Part shown: one piece after another, positions 36,657 to 53,400 of the stretch
Layout: each line of letters opens with the position of its first letter
How positions within the stretch are numbered: position 1 is the stretch's first letter
Assembly: GCF_000203795.2 (NCBI RefSeq)
Contig: NW_006281099.1
Location: 1,104,690 to 1,168,689 of the forward strand
Length of the DNA stretch: 64,000 nucleotides
From: Batrachochytrium dendrobatidis JAM81
Taxonomy: Eukaryota; Chytridiomycota; Chytridiomycetes; Rhizophydiales
Reading direction: 5' to 3'
Translations under genes and position numbers: made by a program
Notes under the pieces: model-generated
The model's database searches: none
What the model saw: the letters and a program-made list of their open reading frames with translations, nothing else
What the model was told of the DNA's origin: nothing

Positions 36657-38542
36657 ATGGCCTTTGCATCCCCAACTCGTTCTAGACATACTTTGTCAGC
36701 CACTACTATAATGGGCCACAGAAAACATGGCTCTGGGGTTGCTGCTACAAACAACACTCCCTTATCCACCGACTCTATCACTCTTGTTCAGACTCCTTCT
36801 TCCACTGAAACACTGAAGCCAAAAATCATACGCGACCACATGGCCGGATCTATTCATCCTCATTCCTCTTTCAGATATAATGACAATGGCCGATATTTCA
36901 CTCAAGAGCCATCTAAACCTGTAGTTATATTCCACGACTATACATCGCAGCGCATTCCTACTCCAGATTTGTTGAAACCAACTTTGAATAAACCAGTTGT
37001 GCAAGATACACAAACTACAGCTTTACCATCTAACCAAACCAAAGCCTCGCGAGCATCAGACTTGTCACAGCTCACTGGATGTACACATTCAAGAGATAAG
37101 CCATTACAGCTACCAAATTCTACCTCCAAGCCATCAAAAAAATCATTGACAAAAAACCCTGCCAATTCAAAAAGCTCTAAACCAACCAAGCACAATCATA
37201 TACTTTATAAAGTAGACAATAATTCTCAAATTCATATTCCCAATCAAGTCCTACACAAGCATGCTCACAAAAAAGGGCCAACAAATATCTGGAATTTTAT
37301 CGACACGTATCCGTCTCTAGCAACCAAACTTCTTTCATCAAAAAAAGAGATGGTAGCTGCACAGATCATTCGAGCGCACGAGACAAAAATGCATGCTAGA
37401 CATGCACGTGAATGTAGACAGTTGGACGAAGCAAATCAAAAAGTGCTTAATGAAGTCATGCAGCGACGGATAGATATTGACGATTGCTTGATTAAAAAAG
37501 TGGATGGCATGAGTGAAGAAGTTCGGGAAGCTGTAGTCAAGGATTTGGCAACTCGATATCCGTTAAGGGAAGCAAAAATCAGACGCAAAATGGATCATGC
37601 TAACCAGAGTGTACAAAATCGACATAAATCTGTTTCTGTTCATCACGTTGCCATCAAGTCTAAATCTGACCAGCCTGAACATCAATTACGCACAATTCAA
37701 AACGTCAACAAGTTGATGCATGTAGGTCAACATGGTATGAGAGATCAAGCCAATAAGGCTGAGACTAAAAGTAGTTTACGCCGTATTTTACATTCTGTCT
37801 CCGACTCGAATCTACCTGTGAAAATTCAATCGGCTCAGATTAAAAAAAATGAAGGTGTGATGCAGCAAAGCAAAGAACCAAGATCACCTGCAAGAGTATT
37901 GCCAGCTTGGGGAATCAATGGCGTTTATGACTCTGATACGGCTAGTCTTGTTCCAGACGAGAATCGGTCTTTTGAAAATGCAATAAAACATGATCGGCAA
38001 AGCACCCTGTCGCTTAATGTTGACAACACATTAAAGCTTGCCAATGAAGACTGTAGATTGAGCCTCGTGGATGGTTCAGTTATTGACTCGAGTCCTTTAA
38101 ATTCTGACAAAAAGGTAGAATTGCAAACTATCGACACGCACAAGGTGCGCTTATTTGGCAGTATTGGAACTTGAAATGCTAATGCTTGAATTATAGGAGC
38201 ATAAAGTCGACGATGTGGCATCCCAACTGGATCTTTTTGTGGCAAATACACAACGGTCGGAAAAAGTAGCCAAAGCATTTTTATCACTGGACCATTCAGC
38301 AGAGCATAATAGTGGTGGCTCAGAATTGACTCTAGATATCAGGGCTCAATATGTGCAATTTAGAGATGAATTACAAAGCAAAATAGTGCAACTTATGGCA
38401 ATGTACAATTCGTTTTCTCAATACATTGGTAAGAAGAATTGCATAGTGACATGTAGATTTAAGTTACTAATGTTGAGTTTTAGATGATGTCGTGGATGAG
38501 GAACAGATGCGACGAGAAAAAATACAGCGTGATGGTTCGTAA
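36657..38542 (+). CDS. Orphan charged, coiled-coil protein
   Basis: Three exons fit: 36657-38114, 38197-38428, 38484-38542; 1749 bp, 582 aa. An alternative first donor at 38145 also keeps the frame. Residues 1-190 are Ser/Thr/Pro/Lys-rich and probably disordered. A more ordered part begins around residue 200 with NIWNFIDTYPSLATKLLSSK and long Arg/Glu/Gln-rich helices (HARHARECRQLDEANQKVL). A second disordered stretch follows, and the C-terminus is again helical (SELTLDIRAQYVQFRDELQS, EEQMRREKIQRDG). I recognise no family. No signal peptide or membrane segment. A cytoskeletal or centriolar scaffold would fit the composition, but that is only a guess. Confidence 0.65.
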
Positions 38543-38811
38543 CAGTAATTTAATAAAAATGATATATTTCCAAACCGCATGCTCGAGTTTAGTACGATTG
38601 AATTGAATGGATTGTTCATGAATTCGTTTTAAAGTTGAGCAAAGCATGGCTTGATACCTCCAGCAGAACAAATGTTCCATTTATGGCTGTTATTGCACTC
38701 TTCACGTGGATGCACATGACACAAGGCAGATTTGCGGTTGAAATTTCCAATTTTTTTCTAGTTCAAAATAACAAGTCGACGAATTTCAGCAACTCTCAAG
38801 CCAACATCGCC

Positions 38812-39375
38812 ATGGGTTTATTTGAAGAATCATGGACCTACTCTTATCCTTGGGGAATACTGACATCTGCAAACTTTCAAAAGTATCCCAACGAACATGC
38901 CAGCCATGTCCTCTCTGTTGACGTCCTGGAACGTTCCGTCAATCCTCAGTCTGGCATCATCACATCCACTCGCCTTCTGCGGTGTAAGCAAGCCATGCCT
39001 TCTATCATCCGTCGTATCGGCTTTGACACTCCAGAAGAAACATTTTTTCTTGAGACAAGCACTCTTGACCCTAGTACCCAGCAGTATACTGCAAAGACTG
39101 TCAACCTATCTATGCGTTCGCTTTTTACTGCCGAAGAAACTTGCATTTTCAAGCCAGACCCCTCTAACCCACTGCAACATACTAGGTTCTCCCAACGGGC
39201 AGAAATCACTACAGTTGGTGCACTAAGTTGGTTTTCTAGAATTATTGAAGATGCTGCCGTTTCGAGGTTTAAAGCAAATGCTGTCAAGGGAAGGCAAGGA
39301 TTAGAAAGCGTGATCAAAGCAGTGGTGGATGAGGCCCAAAACGTAGAGGCACATGTAGCTGATGGACTACGGTAA
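38812..39375 (+). CDS. PRELI/MSF1 family protein (Ups/PRELID3-type)
   Basis: Single exon, 187 aa, the normal length for a PRELI domain. I chose the ATG at 38812 because the domain starts immediately (MGLFEESWTYSYPWGILTSA). The open frame extends further upstream (to 38635) without similarity. Conserved pieces: FQKYPNEHASHVLSVDVLER, GIITSTRLLRCKQAMPSIIR, SLFTAEETCIFKPDPSNP, ALSWFSRIIEDAAVSRFKAN. Family role: shuttling phosphatidic acid or phosphatidylserine across the mitochondrial intermembrane space with an Mdm35/TRIAP1 partner. The sequence context is closest to Ups2/PRELID3 (slowmo) rather than Ups1, at moderate certainty. Confidence 0.88.
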   Translation: MGLFEESWTYSYPWGILTSANFQKYPNEHASHVLSVDVLERSVNPQSGIITSTRLLRCKQAMPSIIRRIGFDTPEETFFLETSTLDPSTQQYTAKTVNLSMRSLFTAEETCIFKPDPSNPLQHTRFSQRAEITTVGALSWFSRIIEDAAVSRFKANAVKGRQGLESVIKAVVDEAQNVEAHVADGLR

Positions 39376-40250
39376 GCGTATTATGATGATTGTTCTAGTG
39401 ATGCATGCTATGTTAATACACAAGCAACCGTTTAATGACTTTTGACTAATATTTTCCTCATTTTGCTGGTGCTGAATTGATCAATTGTTATGGAACTAAA
39501 TGACTAATGCGCTACCCGACATTATGCGCATTGATCACTATTATAGATCACTGCCATCTCTTGGCTAACTACTAGAACGATTGACTCGCTTGTTCTATCC
39601 TATCTGCAGTTCCTTTAATACTGGAGATTCGTTTGAAAATGTTTTGGTTGATCACTTTCCCTCAGCTCATACCCTCCTCTGTTACTATCAGTTACAAGCA
39701 GTCTTTTTGGATAGTCTACGGTGGACCTGTTGACAATCAACTTTAAAATGTTGCGAGGCGATCAACTACAACACCTATTATTATTGAAATAAATCTACCT
39801 ATTGCATTTAATTCAACCGTAGTACTGATTTTTGGACTAGTTTGCAGTGTATTCACAAATGCAACATCAAACAGCCAGTTCCCACTAAATTCAATAAACA
39901 GCATTATCCACTTTAAACTCCTCAGCAAAGCCAAGTGGTTTTTGGTGGTCGGCATGGAACACCCGCTGCATTCCCTGACGGCAATCTTGTTCTCTTGAAC
40001 TAGAGCGCGAGCTCGAATTTTAGGATACGGCAATGGCTTCAATTGAAGATCGATCTGAATGTATTGTACAATGGCTGTGTTGGATTGAAAACGACAATCT
40101 TTAATATCAAGACAGCGAATGTTCAAGCATTTTATTCAAAGCAAAAACGATTGCAGATAAACGATTCATTTTATGCAAATACTTTGCAAATTCAATTGGC
40201 ATGACGAGTCCGGCATTCTTTTTCAACCCATTCATTGAAAGATCGGAACA
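39376..40250. other. Intergenic stretch, no supported gene
   Basis: 875 bp between two plus-strand genes. A minus-strand open stretch (39743-40126) has no ATG at its beginning, no domain and no splice partners, so I do not call it. No repeat-family block was noticed here. Confidence 0.4.
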
Positions 40251-41052
40251 ATGGCTTTGCATGGTGCTCGATCTGTAGCGTCATGGAAACAGAGGCTGGC
40301 TAGCAAGACTCTCGAGTGTATGACCAGGGGCTTTGGTCCTGCACATACTCCACACGGCCAAGTATGTATATTGTAAGTTGCATCAAGCACTCGAGTGATG
40401 ACTAGTTTAACTGGGATTGCAACTGACAACTGCTGTAAATATAGTCGAGGAGATATCACCGAGCTACCTGTTGATGCTATTGTCAATGCTGCCAACAATA
40501 GTCTGCTTGGTGGTGGTGGAGGTACATATCACTCGGATTGTTATCCAATAATATCTTGATCATTCTTATTCATATATTCTTGCATTCAATCATCTAGTGG
40601 ACGGAGCTATTCATCGCAAGGCAGGCAGAGAGCTCTTGGAAGAATGCATTAAACTTGACGGATGTCCTACTGGCCAAGCCAAACTTACTCGGGGCTATAA
40701 TCTTCCATCACCACATGTCATTCATACAGTGGGTCCGATAATCCGTGGCAACCAACTTCAGCCTAATGTCCTTGCAAGTTGTTATACCGCCAGTTTGAAT
40801 GTAGCAAAACACAATCAGATCAAAAGTATTGCCTTTCCTTGTATTTCTACAGGCATATATGGATATGATCAAGATTCGGCTGCTCATGTGGCTCTCGGAA
40901 CTGTTAGGCAATGGCTGATGGAGAATACTGATACAGTCGATTTGGTTATATTCTGTGTATTTTTAGAGGAAGATTACCAGATCTACTCAAGGTTAATCCC
41001 GGAATATTTCACTGGAATCAAAAATGATTCATCTTCAACTCCCGATCGATAG
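40251..41052 (+). CDS. Macro-domain protein (ADP-ribose/O-acetyl-ADP-ribose hydrolase type)
   Basis: Three exons (40251-40372, 40445-40521, 40598-41052), 654 bp, 217 aa, phases consistent. After a ~35-residue lead the protein is one macro domain of the MacroD class: [35 protein letters not shown] (the loop completed by splicing), [37 protein letters not shown]. The NAAN and GGGGVDGAIH loops bind ADP-ribose. MacroD enzymes remove mono-ADP-ribose from acidic residues and deacetylate O-acetyl-ADP-ribose. The lead contains a [11 protein letters not shown] stretch and could be a short targeting sequence, but this is not clear. Confidence 0.93.
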
Positions 41053-41169
41053 TAATACGTCAATTGATTGAATAGATGCCGACTTTTGATGATGCTTGCA
41101 AGGCTGTCACACTTTTACTATCATCTCAATACCCAATTATAAACCCAACCATCTTTTCTATCATTGCTG

Positions 41170-43324
41170 TTAAAAATAAAGTTTAGTGCCTCTTCCATCA
41201 AATCGCTCCAAAAACTGCTTTTCCCATCGTTGCTGATCCAGCCATACTGGAACAATACAGTTCAACATTTTCGGATGCACCTCGACAGTAATCGATTCAT
41301 AAGACACCTCTTCTCCACTCACATCCATGATCCCTGGGTTTCTGGTTGATGCAATACGCGATACTCCCAGTGATTTTGCAGCTGAAGATTGACTTCCATC
41401 TCCAGCAAAATCTTGGGTATTCTTGGGTATTTTATAGACATACGGCTCAGGTTCAATTACAAACGCCACAGCTTTTGCTTGCCGAGTCGAATCAAACGTC
41501 AAAAACTTTCCTGTTTCCTGATCAAGAATCGCCAAGAGTGTCTTTTGCGCACCCATATCCTCTGACCATACAATCTGCATCTGTCCATCATCGCTTTTAA
41601 TTGATGGTGCAACAAGAAAATCTGAGGATATGTATGGATGTTTTGTTGCAACAAAGAGCTGGAGATAGGGATTGATATGAATTGGCCAATTTTTGTATGC
41701 CTGCGAGTCTGCGCTGGTGTAGAGCGACGGTGGTCCAACAGCTGTTTCAAGTACCAGTATTGACATATTTAAACATTAATCAGAAGCTGAATATGCCATT
41801 TAAAAGAGGTGGATAGATTGTTTCCCCCATATATGCAAATATCTGAAGCAGTTTAAAACATTACATTTTTGCACAGCATTCTTTTCCAATTTATAGTGAC
41901 TGGCCTCTTCTGCCGTTAGTATGTGCACATTTGCTTTATAGTTTCTAAACTTGAACAGCCTCACAATGGCAGCAAGTATAAATCGACTTGTGCCAATATA
42001 CCTGTACTTGTCGGATTCAATATCTATGTCTGCAAGAAATGCAAACATGACCAACAAATGTGAGAACATCCTAGTGTTGTTCTGAGTATATGAAAAGATG
42101 TCTATTGACTTTGTATGACCTAATTTCAAGTTTTAAAAGTAGCTGATTAGTACCATTTGTAAATCTACATAAAATGTATACACTGGTTACATGCGATTAA
42201 AACACGGCTTACATTTGAGTGTAGCAAGAGTTCCCAGTTCGGCAAAGTTTAGATCAAGATTTTTACTCATGGCGTTGGATGAGCCTAGCATAGCCAGTAT
42301 TCGGATTAGCAACTATACCAATTGGATAAATGATTAGAATTCAACACTATACATACCAGCACCAATAATCCCAACAGGTAATCTACGAGCAGCGTCCCAA
42401 TCTGTCCTTGTAAACAGCCCATTGATAAACTCGTGAAATACTCCATCGCCTGAAATTGTAGTAGCGCATTTATATTGATTCACATCAAGTGTTTGTGCAA
42501 TTTTGGTTGCATGCATAGGTGCTTGTGTTTCTATTAACACCATCAAAGATAAGCTGTCACACTTAGCAGATGGCTTGAAACTGACTTTTAATCTATTTTA
42601 AACAATGATATTTACCAATGAGCTGGTGATGATCCCTGTAGCCAGCCATGCACATAAAAGGAAAGATGGTATCATGGTAGCATGATTTTGCCTTTTTAAC
42701 TCCACCGTGTGGATTCAGAATAAACAGGATTTTTTTTTCTAGATGCATGTGATGGCTTTACAAGTCAATGACAGATACAAGCATTGAATGGCTGTACAGC
42801 TTCAATACCATTATAGCTATAGTAAACCTACCAAGTCTATCCGGATAGAGTTTGTTGAGGACTGTATCGACAGCTGTCTTGGCTGCGTCTGCGTCTACCG
42901 ACCGAAACTTGATTATCCTCAATACTGGCTTCTTGGTATCCCCTAAAGGTGTTTTGACCACCTCAAGAATAAAAGTAGCCCATATACCGGTCGGTATGGA
43001 CGAGATTGTATCTACAACAGCAGAGTAGGGCGAGGGTGTAACACATGCATACAGTCTTGAAGCCATACCCATTTGACAAGGAAAGCGAGTGTTTGGACTA
43101 ATGTGTGCTGCACCTACTATATACTCCAGCATAACAGATTTCTCTATCATAACATGCGTCGAGTTATTGAAATGCCATTAGCAAAAATGGTAATGCTAGC
43201 CTATAAGCTTACCGCCTGTTTTGGCTGTCCATTGCAGATGAGTATCGTTCATTGTTACATTGGACTGGATTTCAGTGGATCCTGCATGCATCGAGTCAAA
43301 CAGCAACGTATGAATACCTAACAT
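41170..43324 (-). CDS. Sphingoid long-chain base kinase (sphingosine kinase / LCB4-5 type)
   Basis: Seven exons: 43324-43213, 43143-42832, 42738-42616, 42530-42357, 42284-42213, 42119-41865, 41741-41170; 1620 bp, 539 aa, phases consistent. The DAG-kinase catalytic fold is assembled across introns: ILFILNPHGGVKKAKS, YKCATTISGDGVFHEFINGL (nucleotide-binding SGDG), LPVGIIGAGSSNAMSKNL (junction), FAFLADIDIESDKYRYIG. The C-terminal part follows the sphingosine-kinase pattern: SSDFLVAPSIKSDDGQMQIV, then MDVSGEEVSYESITVEVHP. Role: phosphorylation of sphingoid bases at ER/Golgi or plasma membrane. An upstream in-frame ATG at 43390 would add 22 residues. The start lies 157-223 bp downstream of the stop of the Pkc1-like gene on the same strand. 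Confidence 0.88.
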
Positions 43325-43546
43325 TCGTGAATGAGTTGATTCGGGAAACTTGCAAATAGCTGTACATTTCCTGTAATGATTACGACGCATTGAATCCAGT
43401 TATAATAAAAGCCAACCTTTTATTTAATTCTCCAACTTAAACTTTCCATAACAAGCAATCTCAGCCCTTCATCCATGAGCATTCCAGATACAATGCCAAA
43501 AGCAATACATCCCATTCCTACTGCTTCTAAACCAACAATCACATCG

Positions 43547-47683
<4,137 letters not shown>

Positions 47684-48257
47684 CTGTTATTTAATAGGAT
47701 AGAGTGGTTTATGCATGCCATTGCATTGATTGATGGTTCACAATGGAACGAGGTTGAGCAGCAGCATGGGTGTAAAATGACAATCAATAGTATCAGCACT
47801 ACAATGTTACTTTTATCTTTATACGTTGTATGAATGAATGCCAAGAAGTTGAACACTTGATTCAATCCATGGTACAAGAATATATAATGCTTGTTGGTAT
47901 CTATATAACAAATGAGTTTCTTTTGCAGAATCCACTATTGCCATGTACCTTCAAGAGCTTTATCCAAACATGGTTCAAATGAAAACATTCACGATGACAT
48001 TATAACAACTGATAATTATAGTAGCAACTGACCATAGCAAACAAGTACTTGTAATAATGACAAAAATAGAATGTGGTCAGATTTGTTGGGCAGGAATCTG
48101 ATTGCTGCAACTTTCGTGTTCTTGCTGTTCTGATTATTGGCTTCCATTTATCGAGTCGTGTAATATTCCACCTGCTATTCAATGCATTCGTTCTTTTATT
48201 CATGCATTCCAAGCTGTTTGTCATTTTTCCTATTTTAGAATAAAACTGTACATCAGT
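47684..48257. other. Gap holding the unplaced 5' end of the Pkc1-like gene
   Basis: The HR1a exon begins in phase 0 after TTTAATAACAG at 47684, so at least one further coding exon must lie upstream on the minus strand. I tested ATG-to-donor combinations (for example an ATG near 47990) but none gave both an open frame and matching phase. The 3' end of the cytochrome b561-like gene is at 48258. Nothing else was recognised. Confidence 0.4.
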
Positions 48258-49986
48258 CTATTTATTACGACAATCTTGAGATACAGTTTTACTGCGCTGT
48301 CGAGCTCGCTCTTGATGTGTTTCAATCGAGTCTTTATGCAGATTGGGTTGTTCTGTAGTAGACAATCTCTTTTGCGGCTCATTTCCTCCTACCATCGATG
48401 ACAACTTGTTGAATATATTGACTGCGCTTGTCGATGCCTTGCTTAAACTAATACTACGACTTCTATGCGTTCTTGTAATATTCCCCTCTGTCATTGGTTT
48501 ACTATGAGTAGCGGATGGCATTGTAGGAAATACAGGTTTCATCATTCCCAACAAACTGCGTTGGCGTGATGGAGGCAAGTGGACTGGTGTGGCAGCCTTG
48601 TGATGTGGGAATGGCTCGGGCGAAATAGTTGCTGGTTGGGACGTCTTTGTGATCGTGCCAACATCGAGACTCGGCAAAAGCGATGCGTTGGAAGGAGCTT
48701 CGTGTAGCTCGCCATGCATGGCAGGGGTTGAGGATAAATCAGATCCCCACTTGTGTCGTGCATTGATTGGACTCATAATGTATGGACAGTGTTGGTCTTG
48801 TGATTCCTTGATGGTCATCATTTGTGGTATCTGAAGTCGTAGCATGACGTTTCTTAATGGGGATAAGCTTTCGCTACTAGTGGTATCAACAGATCCAGCA
48901 GCAAGCGTACTACTGCCCATCTTTTTATCGTGATGCAATGTTTCGTGTGATGCTGCCTGGAGTGACCGACGTCGTTCAGAAGCAGGCATGGCAAACAACT
49001 TTTTTGCTCCCAATGCTCCAGCAGCAACAAATACATTACCATCGACGTATCTTGACGATGGGCCTTCGGTGGTCTCGAGCCAAACCCCAATCAGAGTCAC
49101 GATAATGCTCCATATGGTCATGACTGCAAATGGTATGCCAATCGATTTGAATGCACCAATCTTGGCTGCTAACACTGTTCCTATGGCAAGATTTGTCCAT
49201 GATGAAAACAGTATGATGAAGCCCAGTTGGCCATGCATTTGGTCATACCATGGTGGGTTTTGCAGATCTGGGTTGTAGTAATGTCGAGCAAACCCACCCA
49301 AAATGATCTGAGCCAGTATCATGCCTAGGATCATGTAACCTAGAAACTGATGAAATACATTTACATCCCGTGGTTGTAAGCCTGCATCTTGTAATGGATG
49401 CAAGTCAGATCTAACCACTGTACAAATTGCAACTATGGATAAAGTCAGGCATAGAGTTGCAGCAGACACTAGCACAATATGAATTCCTAGCCACCAATGC
49501 TCAAGTTTTTCCTAATTAGCATGCGAGTTTGCATCATTAAATAGCAAGTGTTTAAACAAAAAACTGTTAGCTTGCAATACGGAGAAACAGACAGTAGCAG
49601 TCTTGCATATACAAGTGGAAACTGTTACCCACGCGACTGTTTTCACCAAGTAGTTGTCGACAGACGAGGTATTGCAAATCGTATAAAATAAGAATAAATA
49701 CCTTGAAATAGCGAGATGTCATGGCGGCAATAGGCAAGAGGAGTAAGAAGGCTATAGTCATCAAAATACCTACAATCAAATTAAGATCCTGTCATTAGAT
49801 TCTTGAAATAGATACCATTTCATTTGATATAGATCGTAGCAAATCATTCAGATCTGGATTGATATTACCGTGTAGTCTGATGTAGAGTGCATTTTGGTAT
49901 GATATATCATGTATATTATTGGAAGAATTCGTTCCTACTGATGACACAAGTGGGGACGATGCTAGCCATTTATCGAGCTCAGCCAT
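48258..49986 (-). CDS. Cytochrome b561-like multi-pass membrane protein with long cytosolic tail
   Basis: Three exons (49986-49869, 49769-49702, 49511-48258), 1440 bp, 479 aa, in frame. Splicing the first two exons recreates the hallmark LHGILMTIAFLLLLPIAAM of cytochrome b561 core helices. Further conserved His-bearing helices: EHWWLGIHIVLVSAATLCL, FHQFLGYMILGMILAQII, MHGQLGFIILFSSWTNLAIG, then PFAVMTIWSIIVTLIGVWLE. The second half (from about residue 230) is Ser/Thr-rich, basic and probably disordered. No N-terminal DOMON domain is present; the first ~38 residues are short and lack a clear signal. Family role: transmembrane electron transfer with two b hemes. Substrate unknown. The tail is unusually long for the family and matches nothing I know. 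Confidence 0.8.
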
Positions 49987-50443
49987 TTATTACTAAAGTA
50001 TTGGAAATTCCAGAGTGAATGACTGGAATAATGGCCCGATTGATGCAACCCTCACGTGTAATGCAAGTCTAAATTCCGTCATTAGATTAAGGGTTCAATG
50101 ACATTACTCCAGTCTGATCAAATGCTAGACCAACAAGATACCATCTCATACATACTCCTTTGGCGTTGCATATTGGCTTATATTCTGAAACCCCATTTTA
50201 AACAATACATTTTAAATGGCCGATTTGGCATATTTATTGCAGTCTTGACAACATTCGTATCTACTCATTGCCAAAAAACACTATCGTTGGCTTGATGTGA
50301 ATTACAGAGAATCAACAAGTACTGAGGATTGATCATATTTGTTCTGTTGTTTATAAGTAATTGGAAATACAAATCCATTAAATATCAGGATAAGCTTATC
50401 GTTCGACTATGAGGTTTCTACCCTTGAAAAACACAAGTCTTGT

Positions 50444-53400
50444 ATGACGCAACAGTTGTTGAAGCTTCAGTTACGGCATTGTCCAAACCATTGCTGCTCT
50501 CAAAATAAAAGTGATCATGCTATATTCTCGATAGACGAAACTGTCGACCAAAAGCGAGTCAAGAGAGCCAGACTGGAGTTGCAAAAACCAGCAGATGACA
50601 ACACTGCTCAAGATTGGTCCTGCCCTGATTCCTCAAAGGTAATAAATAGATTGTAGATCTGCTGTTCATATAACAAAAAGTAGTTTTATCAGGACTTACA
50701 AACGTTTCTATTTTATGTCCATCCAGCCTCAAAAGACTGGATATGTTAATATTGCGGTCCATGTTGCACAGGTTCAGCTTCAGCACTTGGACAATGAATC
50801 AGATGCTCAAATACTGGAGCAACAATCAACTACTTTTCCATATTCCGCCAATCATGTGTTGGGAGTATTACACTTTTCAGTCAGTGCACCATCTATAGAG
50901 CAGTTGATGACAGATTCTGATCAATATTCCGAGCTGGTGTCATTGGTTGATTCAAATCAGCTATCAGTCTTGGATTGGGCAAGATCTGTTCCAATCGCAC
51001 TGCTCGTTGGTTTGGATGGCCATATGTCGTTAAAATTTCCACCATCTAATCCAAGATTGCATTCGAATTCTTTTAAGCACTCATTACCAGATGTTGTGCT
51101 GACACTTGCCCCAAATTTGGATGGTCATGACCAATTTTGGAATTCAATTCATTGCTTGTCTTTAAACAATATTATTACTCTGGATGCATCCATCCAGTTT
51201 CATCAACAAACTGGTATTTGTTCAACTTGCAATAATTGTGGTAAAGATTGCGCACAAACCGCCACAATTCGTATAGAGATCCGTCATTCTAGATATGAGC
51301 AATTACCTTTCAACGCTGCCAAATTATATAAAAATCAATGGTGTGAGCTGTTTGATTTGCTTTATCCTTCAACTTACTCGACAGATCCATTGAATCTCTT
51401 GGATGTTGTGGTATCACACAAAGCAACGACCAGTATTGCTACCCAGCCCCACCAGCTTGTATCAAGGCTTCTTGCATTTCAAATGCAGAGTTTATCTTGG
51501 ATGCTGGATTGTGAGCGTGGAGTTTCTTTATCTAAAAAAGTTGTTATTGCCAACATTTTGGGAAACAGTACATTCAGATTCTGCTTTTGGTCCTATATAT
51601 ATCAATCGACTTGATGGTACTTTTACGTTTGATAAGAATCTAATTCAGGATAAATCCTCCATCAACGCAAAGCCGTTTTACGGGGGTATATTGGCACATG
51701 AGATGGGTCTTGGTAAAACTGTTATTCTAATTGCACTCTTTCTACTGCATCAGCTATCAAATACATCAACACCAACACTTGAAGAAGTGACAAAACAAGC
51801 GCAGATTAGCGACTTAAAAGTATGCAATGCTACACTTGTAGTTGCTCCTGGAGCCATTATTGATCAATGGGCAAATGAGATACACCAGCACGCTCCTAGT
51901 CTTCGCGTTCTAGTATATGAAAAAAAATCCAATGCAGACCAGTTTGATTCGGTAGATATCGTGTTGGTGACAAGCGATGTGTTACGTAGAGAGTTTCATG
52001 CTGCAAACCCACCACCTGAACGATCTAGGCGTCAGCAACCAAAATACAAGCGACGAAGGTCTTGCTTAGTTGAGCAGTTGTGGTGGCGAGTGGTATTTGA
52101 CGAAGCGCAAATGGTAGATTCATCCATCTCAAATATTGCTGGTAAATTATAAATGCCTTTTTAAAAACTGAAAGCGGGTGAGGTGTATGCAATTAGCTAA
52201 TATAAAAATGCTGTCTTGTGTGGTACAATCAATATTTTTTATATAAAAAGCAATGGCACGGCTTATTCCTAGGATACACCCATGGGCAGTAACAGGTACT
52301 CCAACATCTAAAACCGGGCTATTGTCAGACATGCATGGACTTTTTTGTTTCTTGGGACTAAATACATGGATTGCTGCATCTTTAAACGCAACACCAAAGC
52401 CGCATCTTTCATCATTCACGGAACAACACTTACGATTGACTCATCGGCATCCTGGACTAGTTCGAGACCATCTTGCACGCATTATGCACAGATTTACCAA
52501 AGTCAGCGTTGCTAGTGAATTGGAAATTCCACCACAACACGAGCATATTATTAATGTTCAGTTTGATCGTACCCATCAATTATACTACGATGAAATTGAG
52601 GAAAAATGCTTACAGGCGGTAAAAAATCGTGTACAATCCCAATCATTCATCCCATACATAGATACTATGCAAAAAAGTCCATCTGTGCAAGATCAAACTG
52701 AATCAATGCATTTGTCTGCATCAAAGCATGGCTCACAATCAAAACAATCCGACTTGCCAATTCTTATGCTTCAACTTCGTCAGACCTGCTGTCATCCTCA
52801 AATTGGCACACATAATCGACGCCGACTTGGTGGAGTTCTCTGTACCATGGAACATGTTCTCACCACCATGATTCGCCAATGTACATCTAGCGTGTATACT
52901 ATGCAACATAAACGTATCTCGACTTCTATGGAGCTGCTACATATGCTCGAGTATCAGGGAAAGTTTAAACCAGCACTTGATAGTTATTTGATACTATTAA
53001 AGGAGACCAGAGAAGTTGTTGCTGGTATACGATTGGATGTGGATACATTGATGACCAGAAAAAAACTCAAAAATCAAGAAAGATCTGAAAACGAGTTGGC
53101 GCTAAATAATGAAGATCAACCAGCTAAAGCATGCGATGACAATGATGAATCTGATTTGGATTGCGATTTTGAAAATTTTGAAAGTTCTAATCCAACACAA
53201 TACTCGTACACATTGCTTGAAGACGAGTTGGGTCAGCTTCGCAGTCGGCTTAATTTTTGGATTGAGCTAGAGCACCGTCTTCTTTATTTTATAGCTACGT
53301 CATACTATATAATTGGAAAGCGGATCGAAGATGCTGCCATTACTGCATCAGGTGAGCTTCATTCAGATAAAGATGCTCAATCCTTTGTAAATAATCGCGA

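Noticed and set aside
39743..40126. 127-codon minus-strand open frame
   Set aside because: Lacks an ATG at its beginning and no recognisable motif or splice partner was found.
49787..49868. 27-nt micro-intron model for the cytochrome b561-like gene (GTATCT...GACAG)
   Set aside because: A normal ~100-bp intron (donor CACG|GTAATA, acceptor TTGTAG) gives the conserved HGILM motif in frame, so the very short intron is unnecessary.
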